From assembly GCA_023258355.1 (NCBI GenBank), contig JALQZL010000013.1:1-18533 (forward strand): a stretch of 18,533 bases of DNA. Reading direction: 5' to 3'. Source of the stretch: Wenzhouxiangellaceae bacterium. Its GTDB lineage: Bacteria; Pseudomonadota; Gammaproteobacteria; Xanthomonadales; Wenzhouxiangellaceae. How positions within the stretch are numbered: the stretch's first letter is position 1; each line of letters begins with the position of its first letter. Below the pieces are notes generated by a model. The model worked only from the letters and a program-made list of their open reading frames with translations, did no database searches and was not told the DNA's origin. Positions 6,868 to 15,290 of the stretch are shown in pieces. The translations under genes and the position numbers were made by a program.

Positions 6868-8406
6868 ATGAGTGACCAAGGCAGAGAAATTTTACAAGTC
6901 GCTGAAGCCGTCTCAAATGAGAAAGGTTTGGATAAAGGCATCATTTTTGAGGCCATCGAAGCCGCATTGGCCTCAGCGGCGCGTCGTCGACATCATGAAG
7001 ATATCGATGTTCGTGTGAGCATTGATCGCAAAACAGGTGCCTATGAAGCATTTAGACGCTGGGAAGTCTTGCCAGATGACGCCATCGAGGGCGTGAAATC
7101 ATCAGAAGATGATGACCACGTTATCTTTGAATCATCCGATCGTCAAATTCGATTGTCAGATGCCAGAGAGCACGACGCCTCACTGAATGTGGGTGACTAT
7201 ATCGAAGAGCCAATGGAACCACCTGAATTTGGTCGTATTGCTGCCCAAGCAGCCAAACAGGTGATCGTTCAAAAGGTGCGTCAAGCTGAACGCGAGCTTG
7301 TGGTGGAGGCCTATAAAGACCGTGTTGGTGAATTGGTCTATGGGCAAGTCGAGCGGATGGAGCGTGGCGGCATGGTGCTCGATCTTGGCGAGAATGCCAA
7401 GGCTTTTATCCCATCACGCCATGCCATACCCGGCGAGACGGCTCGTCTAAAAGACCGCATCCGAGGCTACCTCTATGAGGTGCGGCCAGACCAGCGTGGC
7501 CCACAGCTGTTTGTTAGTCGCACCATGCCTGAGTTTTTGGTTGAGTTATTCAAGTTAGAGGTCCCTGAGATTGGTCAAGAGCTGATCGAGTTGAAAGGTG
7601 CGGCGAGAGATCCGGGCAGACGCGCCAAGATTGCAGTCCACGCCCTCGATCCTCGCACTGATCCGATTGGTGCGTGTGTCGGGATGAGAGGCTCGCGTGT
7701 CCAAGCTGTCTCGAATGAGCTGGCTGGAGAGCGTGTCGATATCATTTTGTGGGATGAAAACCCCGCACAGTTCGTCATCAATGCCATGGCGCCTGCTGAA
7801 GTCGCTTCAATCGTGGTTGATGAGGACTCCAAGAGCATGGACATCGCTGTCGAAGAAGACAACCTATCGCAGGCGATTGGGCGTGGCGGTCAGAATGTGC
7901 GCCTAGCGGCTGAGTTGACTGGCTGGACGCTCAATGTCATGACAGTTGAAGAGGCGGATCAGAAAGCAGAATCTGAATCTCGATCTGTGCTGGAGATGTT
8001 TAAAGAGAAATTGGATGTTGATGAGGAATTGGCCTCAATTTTGGTCGCCGAGGGCTTCACCAACATCGAGGAAGTGGCCTATGTGCCTGAGTCTGAATTG
8101 CTCGCCATCGAAGAGTTTGATGAAGGCATTGTCGCTGAGCTGCGCCAACGCGCACGCGATGCGCTGTTGACTCAAATGATCGCCTCGGAAGAAAAGCTGG
8201 AAGCAAACCGACCTCAGGAGGATTTGTTAGCGCTTGAAGGTATGAATGAGTCCTTGGCGTTTGCTTTGGCTGAGCAAGGCATTTGCACCCGTGATGACTT
8301 GGCAGATTGTGCCACTGATGAGATCGAGTCGGTGGGAGGTCTTGATGAAGCCAAGGCTGCGGAGCTGATTATGACTGCGCGTGCACACTGGTTTGCTGAA
8401 GAGTAA
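6868..8406 (+). CDS. nusA: Transcription termination/antitermination factor NusA
   Basis: NusA binds RNA polymerase and modulates pausing, intrinsic termination and antitermination. It is 512 residues (E. coli 495). Domains in order: N-terminal polymerase-binding domain (about 1-140), S1 (about 153-217), KH1 with GACVGMRGSR (268-277), KH2 with IGRGGQNVRL (337-346), and two acidic repeats at about 380-432 and 452-506, the gammaproteobacterial form. Relative to E. coli, an acidic segment of roughly a dozen residues is inserted near 71-92 (around KSSEDDDHVIFESSD). GAGGAAG at 6851-6857 is the ribosome binding site, 10 nt from the ATG. The 85-nt gap after rimP shows no terminator. infB follows after 31 nt. 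Confidence 0.98.
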   Translation: MSDQGREILQVAEAVSNEKGLDKGIIFEAIEAALASAARRRHHEDIDVRVSIDRKTGAYEAFRRWEVLPDDAIEGVKSSEDDDHVIFESSDRQIRLSDAREHDASLNVGDYIEEPMEPPEFGRIAAQAAKQVIVQKVRQAERELVVEAYKDRVGELVYGQVERMERGGMVLDLGENAKAFIPSRHAIPGETARLKDRIRGYLYEVRPDQRGPQLFVSRTMPEFLVELFKLEVPEIGQELIELKGAARDPGRRAKIAVHALDPRTDPIGACVGMRGSRVQAVSNELAGERVDIILWDENPAQFVINAMAPAEVASIVVDEDSKSMDIAVEEDNLSQAIGRGGQNVRLAAELTGWTLNVMTVEEADQKAESESRSVLEMFKEKLDVDEELASILVAEGFTNIEEVAYVPESELLAIEEFDEGIVAELRQRARDALLTQMIASEEKLEANRPQEDLLALEGMNESLAFALAEQGICTRDDLADCATDEIESVGGLDEAKAAELIMTARAHWFAEE

Positions 8407-8437
8407 AATTTGAAAAGAGAAATAAAAGGAAGATTGC

Positions 8438-11041
8438 ATGTCTGATGTGACTGTCGCACAACTTGCTGGGGTACTGGGTGTCGAGGTGCCACGCCTGATT
8501 GAGCAGCTTAATGAGGCTGGTATTCGGGTGGCTGACGCGAGTGCGGCAGTGACCAATGAGGATAAGAAGAAGTTACTGGCTTATCTGCGCACCAGCCATG
8601 GCAAGTTGGGCGGAACTGACGATCAGTCAGGTCCTAGCAAAGTCACCTTAAAGCGAAAAACTGTCTCCGAGCTAAAGGTTCCCACAGGTGGTGCTGGGCG
8701 AACACGTGCCCGTGGCGCTGCGCCATCTAGAACAGTGAATGTCGAGGTGCGTAAGAAGCGCACCTACGTCAAACGCGGTGCTGTCGATGAAGAGAAACTG
8801 GTAGATCCTGAGCGGGAGGCCGCAGCAAGAGCCCTTGAGGAAGCGCGGGCGCAGCGTGAGCAAGCTGAGCGAGAAGCGGCTGAAGACGCCAAGCGCAGAC
8901 AGCAAGAGCGAGAAGCGCAGGCAGCCAAAGAAGCAGCAGAACGCAGTGCGCGAGAAGCTGAGCAGGAAGAAGAAAGGGCTGCCAGAGAAGCTCGAGAAGC
9001 TTTGGAAAAAGAAGAGCAAGCCAGACAACAAGCGCTGGCTGAAGCACAGGCCAAGGTGGAAGCCAAGGTGGTCAAGCATGCGCAGGAGCGTGAAGCTGAG
9101 CGCAAACGCCGTGGGTCAGGGCGCGATGACGACGGACGGACGCGATATGGTCGTGAGGAGCTGCACGTCGCACCGAAGTCCAAACGTCGGAAACCCAAAG
9201 CCAAGCGCCGTCTGACCACCTCAACCACATCGGCCGAGCACGGCTTTCAGATGCCAACCGAGCCAGTCAAACGTGAGGTTGAAATCCCAGAAACAATTAC
9301 CGTGGGGGACTTGGCCAAATTATTGGCTGTGAAAGCAGGCGAGGTCATTAAGACGCTGATGGGTATGGGGACCATGGTCACCATCAACCAACCGCTAGAT
9401 CAGGACACAGCGATTTTGGTGGTAGAGGAAATGGGCCATGAAGCCAGACCTGCTGAGCAAAGAACGGTGGAGCAGGAATTGGTTGAAGCGGCAGCCGAGG
9501 ATGGGCATGCCGAGGTAGCTCGTCCACCGGTGGTGACCGTGATGGGTCATGTTGATCACGGCAAAACATCGCTGCTTGATTACATCCGAAGAGCAAAGGT
9601 AGCTGCTGGCGAAAGTGGTGGCATCACACAGCACATCGGTGCTTATAACGTGAAAACCAACAATGGGACGGTGACTTTCTTGGATACGCCAGGCCATGCT
9701 GCATTTACTGCGATGCGTGCGCGTGGTGCCCAGGCCACCGATATTGTTGTTTTGGTAGTTGCGGCAGATGATGGGGTCATGCCGCAAACCAAAGAGGCCA
9801 TTCAGCACGCACGTGCTGCCAAGGTGCCTTTGATTGTTGCTGTTAACAAAATGGATAAGCCAGAGGCTGATCCTGAGCGCGTGCGCTCGGAATTGGCCGC
9901 TGAAGAGGTGGTGCCAGAAGAGTGGGGTGGGGAAGAAATCTTCGTGCCTGTCTCTGCCATGACTGGCGAGGGTGTGGATGCACTGCTAGATGCCATTGTT
10001 CTTCAAGCAGAGGTTCTGGAACTGAAGGCATCTCCGGAGAGACGATGCCGTGGCGTGGTCGTGGAATCTGCGCTAGACAAAGGCCGTGGCCCTGTGGCGA
10101 CTGTGTTGGTGCAAGACGGTACCCTGCGTCAAGGTGACATGTTGCTGGCTGGCCAGGAATTCGGTCGAGTGCGGGCCATGTTTGATGAGAGTGGCCAATC
10201 AATCCAAGAGGCAGGGCCTTCGATGCCCGCAGAAGTATTGGGCTTATCTGGTGTTCCCAACGCTGGCGACGATGTGATGTCGGTGGCTGATGAGCGCAAG
10301 GCGCGGGAGGCTGCTGAGCTACGCAAACAGTCATCTCGCGAGGGGCGCTTGGCTGAAAAGCAAGCGGCCAAGCTCCAAAATCTGTTTGATCAAATGGAAG
10401 AGGGCGCATCTGGTACCGACCGTCAGACTGTCAATCTCATGATCAAGGCTGATGTACAGGGTTCTGTGGAAGCACTGCGTGATGCGCTGACCCGACTGTC
10501 CACCAATGAGATTAAGGTGGAGGTGATTGCTGCTGGCGTGGGTGGGATTACTGAATCTGATGCCAGTCTTGCTCAAGCATCGGGTGCCATCATTATCGGG
10601 TTTAATGTGCGGGCAGATGCCTCAGCGCGTCGAATTATCCAAGAGGCTGATCTTGAGCTTAAGTATTACAGCGTGATTTATGAGGTGATCGACGATGTCA
10701 AAAAAGCCATTACTGGCTTGCTTGGCACCGAGACCCGAGAGGAAATTATTGGGCTGGCAGAAGTGAAAGATGTCTTTAGATCCTCTAAGCTGGGCGCTAT
10801 CGCTGGCTGTCTCGTTGTGGAGGGTGTGGTCAAACGAGCTAACCCCATCCGTGTTCTACGTGACAACGTGGTGGTGTTTGAAGGTGAGCTAGAGTCATTG
10901 CGTCGCTTCAAAGATGATGCCAAAGAAGTGCAAGCCGGTACTGAGTGCGGGATCGGCGTTAAGCAATATGATGATGTCAAAGTCGGTGACCAGATCGAGT
11001 GCTTCGAGCGTATCGAAGTTCAAAGAACGTTGGACGACTAG
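8438..11041 (+). CDS. infB: Translation initiation factor IF-2
   Basis: IF2 is the GTPase that brings formylmethionyl initiator tRNA to the 30S subunit and promotes 50S joining. It is 867 residues (E. coli 890). Residues 1-50 form the first IF2_N domain. About 110-260 is a highly charged, E/R/K/A/Q-rich helical linker. A second IF2_N domain begins near 285 (ITVGDLAKLLAVKAGEV). The GTPase has G1 GHVDHGKT (370-377), G3 DTPGH (416-420), G4 NKMD (470-473) and G5 in VSAM near 505. Domains binding fMet-tRNA follow to the C-terminus. AAGGAAG at 8426-8432 precedes the ATG. The repetitive charged linker generates several antisense reading frames that are not genes. Its RNA partner, the initiator tRNA, is encoded in the same operon. 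Confidence 0.98.
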   Translation: MSDVTVAQLAGVLGVEVPRLIEQLNEAGIRVADASAAVTNEDKKKLLAYLRTSHGKLGGTDDQSGPSKVTLKRKTVSELKVPTGGAGRTRARGAAPSRTVNVEVRKKRTYVKRGAVDEEKLVDPEREAAARALEEARAQREQAEREAAEDAKRRQQEREAQAAKEAAERSAREAEQEEERAAREAREALEKEEQARQQALAEAQAKVEAKVVKHAQEREAERKRRGSGRDDDGRTRYGREELHVAPKSKRRKPKAKRRLTTSTTSAEHGFQMPTEPVKREVEIPETITVGDLAKLLAVKAGEVIKTLMGMGTMVTINQPLDQDTAILVVEEMGHEARPAEQRTVEQELVEAAAEDGHAEVARPPVVTVMGHVDHGKTSLLDYIRRAKVAAGESGGITQHIGAYNVKTNNGTVTFLDTPGHAAFTAMRARGAQATDIVVLVVAADDGVMPQTKEAIQHARAAKVPLIVAVNKMDKPEADPERVRSELAAEEVVPEEWGGEEIFVPVSAMTGEGVDALLDAIVLQAEVLELKASPERRCRGVVVESALDKGRGPVATVLVQDGTLRQGDMLLAGQEFGRVRAMFDESGQSIQEAGPSMPAEVLGLSGVPNAGDDVMSVADERKAREAAELRKQSSREGRLAEKQAAKLQNLFDQMEEGASGTDRQTVNLMIKADVQGSVEALRDALTRLSTNEIKVEVIAAGVGGITESDASLAQASGAIIIGFNVRADASARRIIQEADLELKYYSVIYEVIDDVKKAITGLLGTETREEIIGLAEVKDVFRSSKLGAIAGCLVVEGVVKRANPIRVLRDNVVVFEGELESLRRFKDDAKEVQAGTECGIGVKQYDDVKVGDQIECFERIEVQRTLDD

Positions 11042-11081
11042 CTGCGCATGTCTCTCCTGACGGGTAATCAATAAGCGCTTT

Positions 11082-11423
11082 ATGGTACAGCGGGCTGACA
11101 AAGTGGCGGGGTTGTTGAGACGGGAGTTGGCGTCGATTATCCAACAAGCATTCGAGCATGAAATCCCAGCAGGTCTTTTTAGCATTACTGATGTGGAGGT
11201 CGCTCGGGACCTGTCTCATGCCAAAGTCTACGTTGCCATTTATGAGACAGGCCAAGTCGATGATGTTATGAGCTTTTTGTCAGATCATGTCGGTGCAATA
11301 CGCCATGAGCTAGGCAAACGTGTCAGGCTTCGCTTGGTACCTACACTGAAATTTTTCCACGATACTTCCTCTGAATCTGGGGCACGCATTGATGCCTTGT
11401 TGGCTAAAGCCCGTCGGAGTTAA
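11082..11423 (+). CDS. rbfA: Ribosome-binding factor A
   Basis: RbfA is a 30S maturation factor that binds near the 5' end of 16S rRNA and is needed for cold adaptation in E. coli. The protein has 113 residues (E. coli 133) and lacks the acidic C-terminal tail. The KH-like fold is visible through RADKVAGLLRRELASIIQ, ITDVEVARDLSHAKVYVA, the helix to LGKRVRLRLVPTLKFFHD, and the terminal DTSSESGARIDALL. It begins 40 nt after infB and ends 9 nt before truB. No good Shine-Dalgarno lies before the ATG at 11082 (ATAAGCGCTTT precedes it), so translation may depend on ribosomes arriving from infB. Confidence 0.95.
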   Translation: MVQRADKVAGLLRRELASIIQQAFEHEIPAGLFSITDVEVARDLSHAKVYVAIYETGQVDDVMSFLSDHVGAIRHELGKRVRLRLVPTLKFFHDTSSESGARIDALLAKARRS

Positions 11424-11432
11424 TTTAGACTG

Positions 11433-12347
11433 ATGTCATCTAAGCAACATGCCGTCAGTGGCCTGTTGATTCTCGATAAGCCGCAAGGTCTTACCTCCAA
11501 TCAAGCCCTGGGGCGCGTTAAGCGAATTTTTGGGGTCAAAAAAGCAGGTCATACCGGCACCTTGGATCCAATGGCCACAGGACTTTTGGTGATCTGTCTT
11601 GGTCATGCCACTCGTGTGGCGGCCCACTTAATGGATGCAGACAAGGCCTATCGCGCACGTGCCCACTTGGGCGTGGTCACCGATACGGAAGATGCACTGG
11701 GGCAAGTGGTTGAGCGCCATGTGGTTCCCGCATTAAGCCAGTCGCAGATTGAGGCAGTTCTTGAAAGATTTATTGGCAAAATCGATCAAGTGCCGCCAAT
11801 GTACTCTGCCTTGAAACATCAGGGAAAGCGACTTTACACATTGGCACGACTAGGTAAGGAGGTTGACCGGCCGGCACGTCGGGTGACTATCCAATCACTG
11901 ACAGTGACTGACTGGCATTTGGATGAGCCTGATCAACCGGGCTTTGAAATAGCCGTGGCTTGTTCTAAAGGGACTTATATTCGGTCCTTGGTCCGAGATA
12001 TTGGCCAGTCGCTGGGCTGTGGCGCACACCTGTCTGCGCTCAGGCGAACAGATGCGTTGCCATTTTCAATTGACCAAGCAGTCTCTTTGGATGCCTTGGA
12101 GGAGATGTCATCTGCTGAGGCACAACGCACCTTATTGCCGATTGAATGCGCATTACCTGACTGGGGACGCATCAGCCTTGACCCACTGCAGCAGGCCGAT
12201 TTCTCTCATGGTCGAGCGTTTGCGATCGACCCAGCGGCATGTGAGGTCTCCGAGGGTCAATGGGTATGTGTGATGGCTCAGGGTGTCTGTATTGGTTTTG
12301 GCCAGATCAGTGCGAAGACTGTCCAACCAAAGGCGGTCTTCAGCTAA
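11433..12347 (+). CDS. truB: tRNA pseudouridine(55) synthase
   Basis: TruB converts U55 in the T loop of tRNAs to pseudouridine. It is 304 residues, close to E. coli (314). The catalytic aspartate is D45 in GHTGTLDPMATG (39-50). Other family blocks are LILDKPQGLTSNQALGRVK at the N-terminus, QVPPMYSALKHQGKRLYTLAR, and ACSKGTYIRSLVRDIG. A C-terminal PUA-like domain follows. The gene lies 9 nt after rbfA with a poor ribosome binding site. Its stop TAA (12345-12347) interlocks with the suhB stop on the other strand. In E. coli rpsO and pnp follow here; they are absent, so the operon ends at truB. Confidence 0.97.
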   Translation: MSSKQHAVSGLLILDKPQGLTSNQALGRVKRIFGVKKAGHTGTLDPMATGLLVICLGHATRVAAHLMDADKAYRARAHLGVVTDTEDALGQVVERHVVPALSQSQIEAVLERFIGKIDQVPPMYSALKHQGKRLYTLARLGKEVDRPARRVTIQSLTVTDWHLDEPDQPGFEIAVACSKGTYIRSLVRDIGQSLGCGAHLSALRRTDALPFSIDQAVSLDALEEMSSAEAQRTLLPIECALPDWGRISLDPLQQADFSHGRAFAIDPAACEVSEGQWVCVMAQGVCIGFGQISAKTVQPKAVFS

Positions 12348-12355
12348 TCGTTTTT
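12314..12355 (+). terminator. Possible terminator inside the 3' end of truB
   Basis: GAAGACTG (12314-12321) can pair with CGGTCTTC (12334-12341), an 8-bp stem with one G·U and a 12-nt loop. TTTTT follows at 12351-12355, about 9 nt beyond the stem. The gap before the T tract is longer than canonical, so this is a weak candidate. It is the only terminator-like structure near the end of the operon. Confidence 0.25.
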
Positions 12356-13159
12356 GATCCGCGCCAGAATGGCTTCGGTCAGATGAGGCTCAATGGCATG
12401 GCGCATGGGTGTAATCAGCTTGAATGGCGCCGCGATAATGTGACCAGATTGCAGCCACCGCTCTCCGCCAGCCATATCCATCACCACACCACCTGCCTCT
12501 TGAACCATGAGCGCACCGGCGGCGAGGTCCCAAGGCTTTAAGCCAAGCTCCCAGTAGCCATCCAATCGTCCACACGCCACATAGGCGAGATCCAAACAGG
12601 ACGTGCCCTGGCGCCTGATGTCCTCAATGTCCTCAAAAAGGGTATCAAACATGGCACGATAAGCCGGCAATAGGCGACGATAACGAAATGGGAAAGCTGT
12701 CGCGAGGACTGCCCCATCTAGGCTTTCTCTGCCTGAAACACGAATCCGATGGTCATTCAAGAAAGCGCCTTCACCGCGAGAGGCCGTAAATAACTCCTCC
12801 TTGAGCGGGTCATAGATCAGACCATGCTCAATACGTCCTCGAATCTGAAGTGCGATGGAGATCGCATAGTGGCCAAGGCCTCGAAGATAGTTCGTTGTGC
12901 CATCAATGGGATCAACAATCCACACATGGTCAGAGTCACCTACCTTGCCAGTTTCCTCTCCCAGAAAGGCATGGTCACGATAGCGTTTGAGGAGATGGTC
13001 GCGAATCACATGCTCGCAGGCGCGGTCGACCTCCGTGACATAGTCAGCACGGGCTTTTCTCTCGATCGGGATCGATTCGAGTTTGGTTGCGTACTTCCGC
13101 ATGATATTGGCCGCTTGGCGGGCAGCATCAGTGGCAACATTGATATATGGATTAGTCAT
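12344..13159 (-). CDS. suhB: Inositol-1-monophosphatase SuhB
   Basis: A magnesium-dependent, lithium-sensitive-type phosphatase of 271 residues (E. coli SuhB 267). Metal-binding motifs are GEETG (67-71), WIVDPIDGTTN (80-90) with D83 and D86, and WDLAAG with D211. The stretch LDLAYVACGRLDGYWELGLKPWD closely resembles SuhB rather than CysQ or fructose bisphosphatases. In E. coli SuhB also joins NusA/B/E/G in rRNA antitermination and correct 30S assembly; whether this protein does so is inference. Its ATG (13159-13157) overlaps the end of the eamA gene by 8 nt in ATGACTAA and lacks its own ribosome binding site, so translation is probably coupled. It is the last gene of the ygfB-pepP-ubi cluster. 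Confidence 0.93.
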   Translation of the reverse strand: MTNPYINVATDAARQAANIMRKYATKLESIPIERKARADYVTEVDRACEHVIRDHLLKRYRDHAFLGEETGKVGDSDHVWIVDPIDGTTNYLRGLGHYAISIALQIRGRIEHGLIYDPLKEELFTASRGEGAFLNDHRIRVSGRESLDGAVLATAFPFRYRRLLPAYRAMFDTLFEDIEDIRRQGTSCLDLAYVACGRLDGYWELGLKPWDLAAGALMVQEAGGVVMDMAGGERWLQSGHIIAAPFKLITPMRHAIEPHLTEAILARIKND

Positions 13160-14069
13160 CGTTCGCTATGCTATCAGAACCTTTGGCACTGTGGAGACCT
13201 AAATAGATGCCCACGAGCGCTAATAAGGCGCCGGTGAGTTCAATAGGGGGCAAGGAAAGAGAGAAAAAAAGCACATCCCAAAGCACTGAAGCGGCTGGTT
13301 GAATAAGGAGTAACAAGCCAATTAATCCGGCCGGAAGCACTGGGAGACTTTTGGTGATAAACAGCCATCCCAGGACCTGGCAAAAAAGACCCAAAGCCAC
13401 CAATGACCAAAGTGATGTGTTGTTTGGGATTGAGAAAGTATTGCCCTCGGCCAGATTGATCATTGCGAGCATGCCGCCACAAAGGACCGTCACTTGCATC
13501 AGGCGAGCCTCTGGACGAATGCTGGTGTGTTTAAGCTGGAAGCCACGCAGACTCAGCAGATAAAGCGCATAGGCAGTGGCGGTGAGCAAGCCTAGCCAGA
13601 CACCCAGCCGTGTCTCTGGGCTCATGGCCGCCCAATCACGGCCAAAGAGTAGGAACAGTCCACTCATTGCTAAGAGAAGGCCGATCAAAAATCGGGGACG
13701 AACTTGCTCTTTAAACACAATCAGGCCCGTGATCGTGAGAATAAACACCTGAAAGTTGGCCAGCAACGTCGATAAACCGGGGCCAATATAGAAAATGGAT
13801 TGATGCCAGAACCAGATGTCTAGGCAAAAAAAGACAGCAATCAGCGTCGAGCTTCCCCAGTGCTGATGCCATCCCTGGCGCATTGACGGGATGGCCATCA
13901 TTAATATCACCCAGAAAAAGGCGCCAAATAGCATCCTGTAAAAGCCCGAGGCCGTCGGTTGGAGTGCGCTGAGTTCAACAAAAACAGCAGCAAAGCTAAT
14001 CATGATGGCGCCAGCCAAGACCTGCAAAGCGGCGCGCCAGTGAAACTGAGTTAAGTTCAGCGATGCCAT
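13152..14069 (-). CDS. EamA/DMT-superfamily inner-membrane transporter
   Basis: A 305-residue hydrophobic protein with about ten predicted membrane helices (approximately 14-33, 43-61, 74-90, 99-118, 127-143, 155-174, 189-205, 219-237, 245-270, 276-292), arranged as two five-helix EamA repeats. Family-typical segments include MISFAAVFVELSALQPTASG and FYRMLFG. Such permeases export amino acids, nucleosides or other metabolites; the substrate cannot be assigned. The start codon directly follows the ubiI stop (TAG then ATG, no gap), and the gene end overlaps suhB by 8 nt, so it is built into the cluster. This gene is not part of the usual pepP-ubiH-ubiI neighbourhood and may be a lineage-specific insertion. 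Confidence 0.9.
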   Translation of the reverse strand: MASLNLTQFHWRAALQVLAGAIMISFAAVFVELSALQPTASGFYRMLFGAFFWVILMMAIPSMRQGWHQHWGSSTLIAVFFCLDIWFWHQSIFYIGPGLSTLLANFQVFILTITGLIVFKEQVRPRFLIGLLLAMSGLFLLFGRDWAAMSPETRLGVWLGLLTATAYALYLLSLRGFQLKHTSIRPEARLMQVTVLCGGMLAMINLAEGNTFSIPNNTSLWSLVALGLFCQVLGWLFITKSLPVLPAGLIGLLLLIQPAASVLWDVLFFSLSLPPIELTGALLALVGIYLGLHSAKGSDSIANDD

Positions 14070-15290
14070 CTAGCGCCGAGCCAACTGAGGGCTATCGGCA
14101 TCGAGGCCGCAGGCACTTTTAATCATGAGGTCTCTGATCGGCCATAGTCTTGAAGCCACAGCGAATGAACCACCTAGCGCGAGCCTTCCTAGGCCCATGG
14201 GAAGACGCTGTGTCTCATTGATCCAATGAATGCCCGTGGCTTGAAGCGTCGATTGTGATAACCGCCATCGCTCATACCGTTTGAGCGCAGTATCCAAGGG
14301 GTGCGAAGCCATGCACTCTGCCAAAGCAGTGGCATCCATGACACCTATATTCAGGCCCTGTCCGGCCAGGGGATGAACGCTGTGAGCGCTGTCCCCGACC
14401 AACACGAGATGGTCTTTCACCAGTTGCTTCGCACGCTGGCGCCGAAGTGGAATCCATGTTGATGGCCCAATGCTTAGAATTGGCCCCATGGGACCTGCGG
14501 CATCTCCCTCGCCCAACTGTTCATTCAGAATCGCTAGCCACTCCTCATCCGACAGGCTGGCACGCTTTTGGTATTCATGACTGGGAATAGACCACACGAT
14601 CGACGAGCTCGTCTGGCTTTCGTGGGCTGGTATGGGCAATAAAGCCAGTGGACCCCAGTCTGTGAAACGCTGCCAAGCCAAGCCAGGCCGATGATTTGTT
14701 GTGACCACAGGCCCAACCCACGCGACTTGATTGTAGTGCCAGTGGCTCGCCTCGATCCCCGCACGGCGTCGCAAGGGTGAGTGTGCACCATCTGCCGCGA
14801 TAAGTAACCGACCAGTCATGGTTTCAGACAAGTCGCCCTGACGATCTGCCAGATGCATCTTGAAACCATCCTCGGTAGATACCCAATGGTCCCATTGGGC
14901 AGGTGACTTGATCGTCACTTGAGGCATTTCTTGGAGCAATGCCCAAATGGTGGCTTGGATATGCTTTTGTTCAACAATCCAGCCCAGAGCAGGTAGCCCA
15001 TGCGCTTGCGCACTAAATTTTAAGCTTTGGCCATTGGCTTCTACGACCATCTCGCTATAGTGAGATCGTCGCTGTGCATCCATCGCATCCCAAACACCGG
15101 TGTGTTGAAGCACCCGCTGTGAGCCTGGGCTAATCGCCACCACCCGCGTGTCTAAAGTCCCTGTCGGATCATCTGGTCTGTGTTGATCAATCAGGCATAC
15201 CTGTAAACCTTGGTTAGCCAACAGCTGGGTTGTCAGTGCACCCACCACGCCGCCCCCAACTATGACAGCATCAAAATCAACTGATCTCAT
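14070..15290 (-). CDS. ubiI: UbiH/UbiF-family FAD hydroxylase, probably UbiI
   Basis: An FAD-dependent ring hydroxylase of ubiquinone synthesis, probably the C5 hydroxylase UbiI. It is 406 residues (E. coli 400). Motifs: dinucleotide-binding GGGVVG (12-17), DTR (47-49), ADGAHS (166-171) and the flavin motif GDSAHSVHPLAGQG (299-312) typical of UbiI/UbiF. The position after ubiH matches E. coli visC/ubiI; UbiF or UbiL specificity cannot be excluded from sequence. The frame is open to 15437, but the ATG at 15290 gives the normal N-terminus, and it overlaps the ubiH stop as ATGA. No independent ribosome binding site is visible, which fits translational coupling. Confidence 0.88.
   Translation of the reverse strand: MRSVDFDAVIVGGGVVGALTTQLLANQGLQVCLIDQHRPDDPTGTLDTRVVAISPGSQRVLQHTGVWDAMDAQRRSHYSEMVVEANGQSLKFSAQAHGLPALGWIVEQKHIQATIWALLQEMPQVTIKSPAQWDHWVSTEDGFKMHLADRQGDLSETMTGRLLIAADGAHSPLRRRAGIEASHWHYNQVAWVGPVVTTNHRPGLAWQRFTDWGPLALLPIPAHESQTSSSIVWSIPSHEYQKRASLSDEEWLAILNEQLGEGDAAGPMGPILSIGPSTWIPLRRQRAKQLVKDHLVLVGDSAHSVHPLAGQGLNIGVMDATALAECMASHPLDTALKRYERWRLSQSTLQATGIHWINETQRLPMGLGRLALGGSFAVASRLWPIRDLMIKSACGLDADSPQLARR

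Noticed and set aside
8672..9228. Long antisense reading frames (up to 154 codons) opposite the charged linker of infB
   Set aside because: They arise from the biased E/R/K/A/Q codon pattern of the IF2 linker, have low-complexity Ser/Leu/Arg-rich products and lack ribosome binding sites.
9843..10409. A 188-codon antisense frame in the infB GTPase region
   Set aside because: It lies wholly within a strongly conserved gene, its product is rich in Pro, Gln and Leu with no recognisable domain, and there is no start signal.
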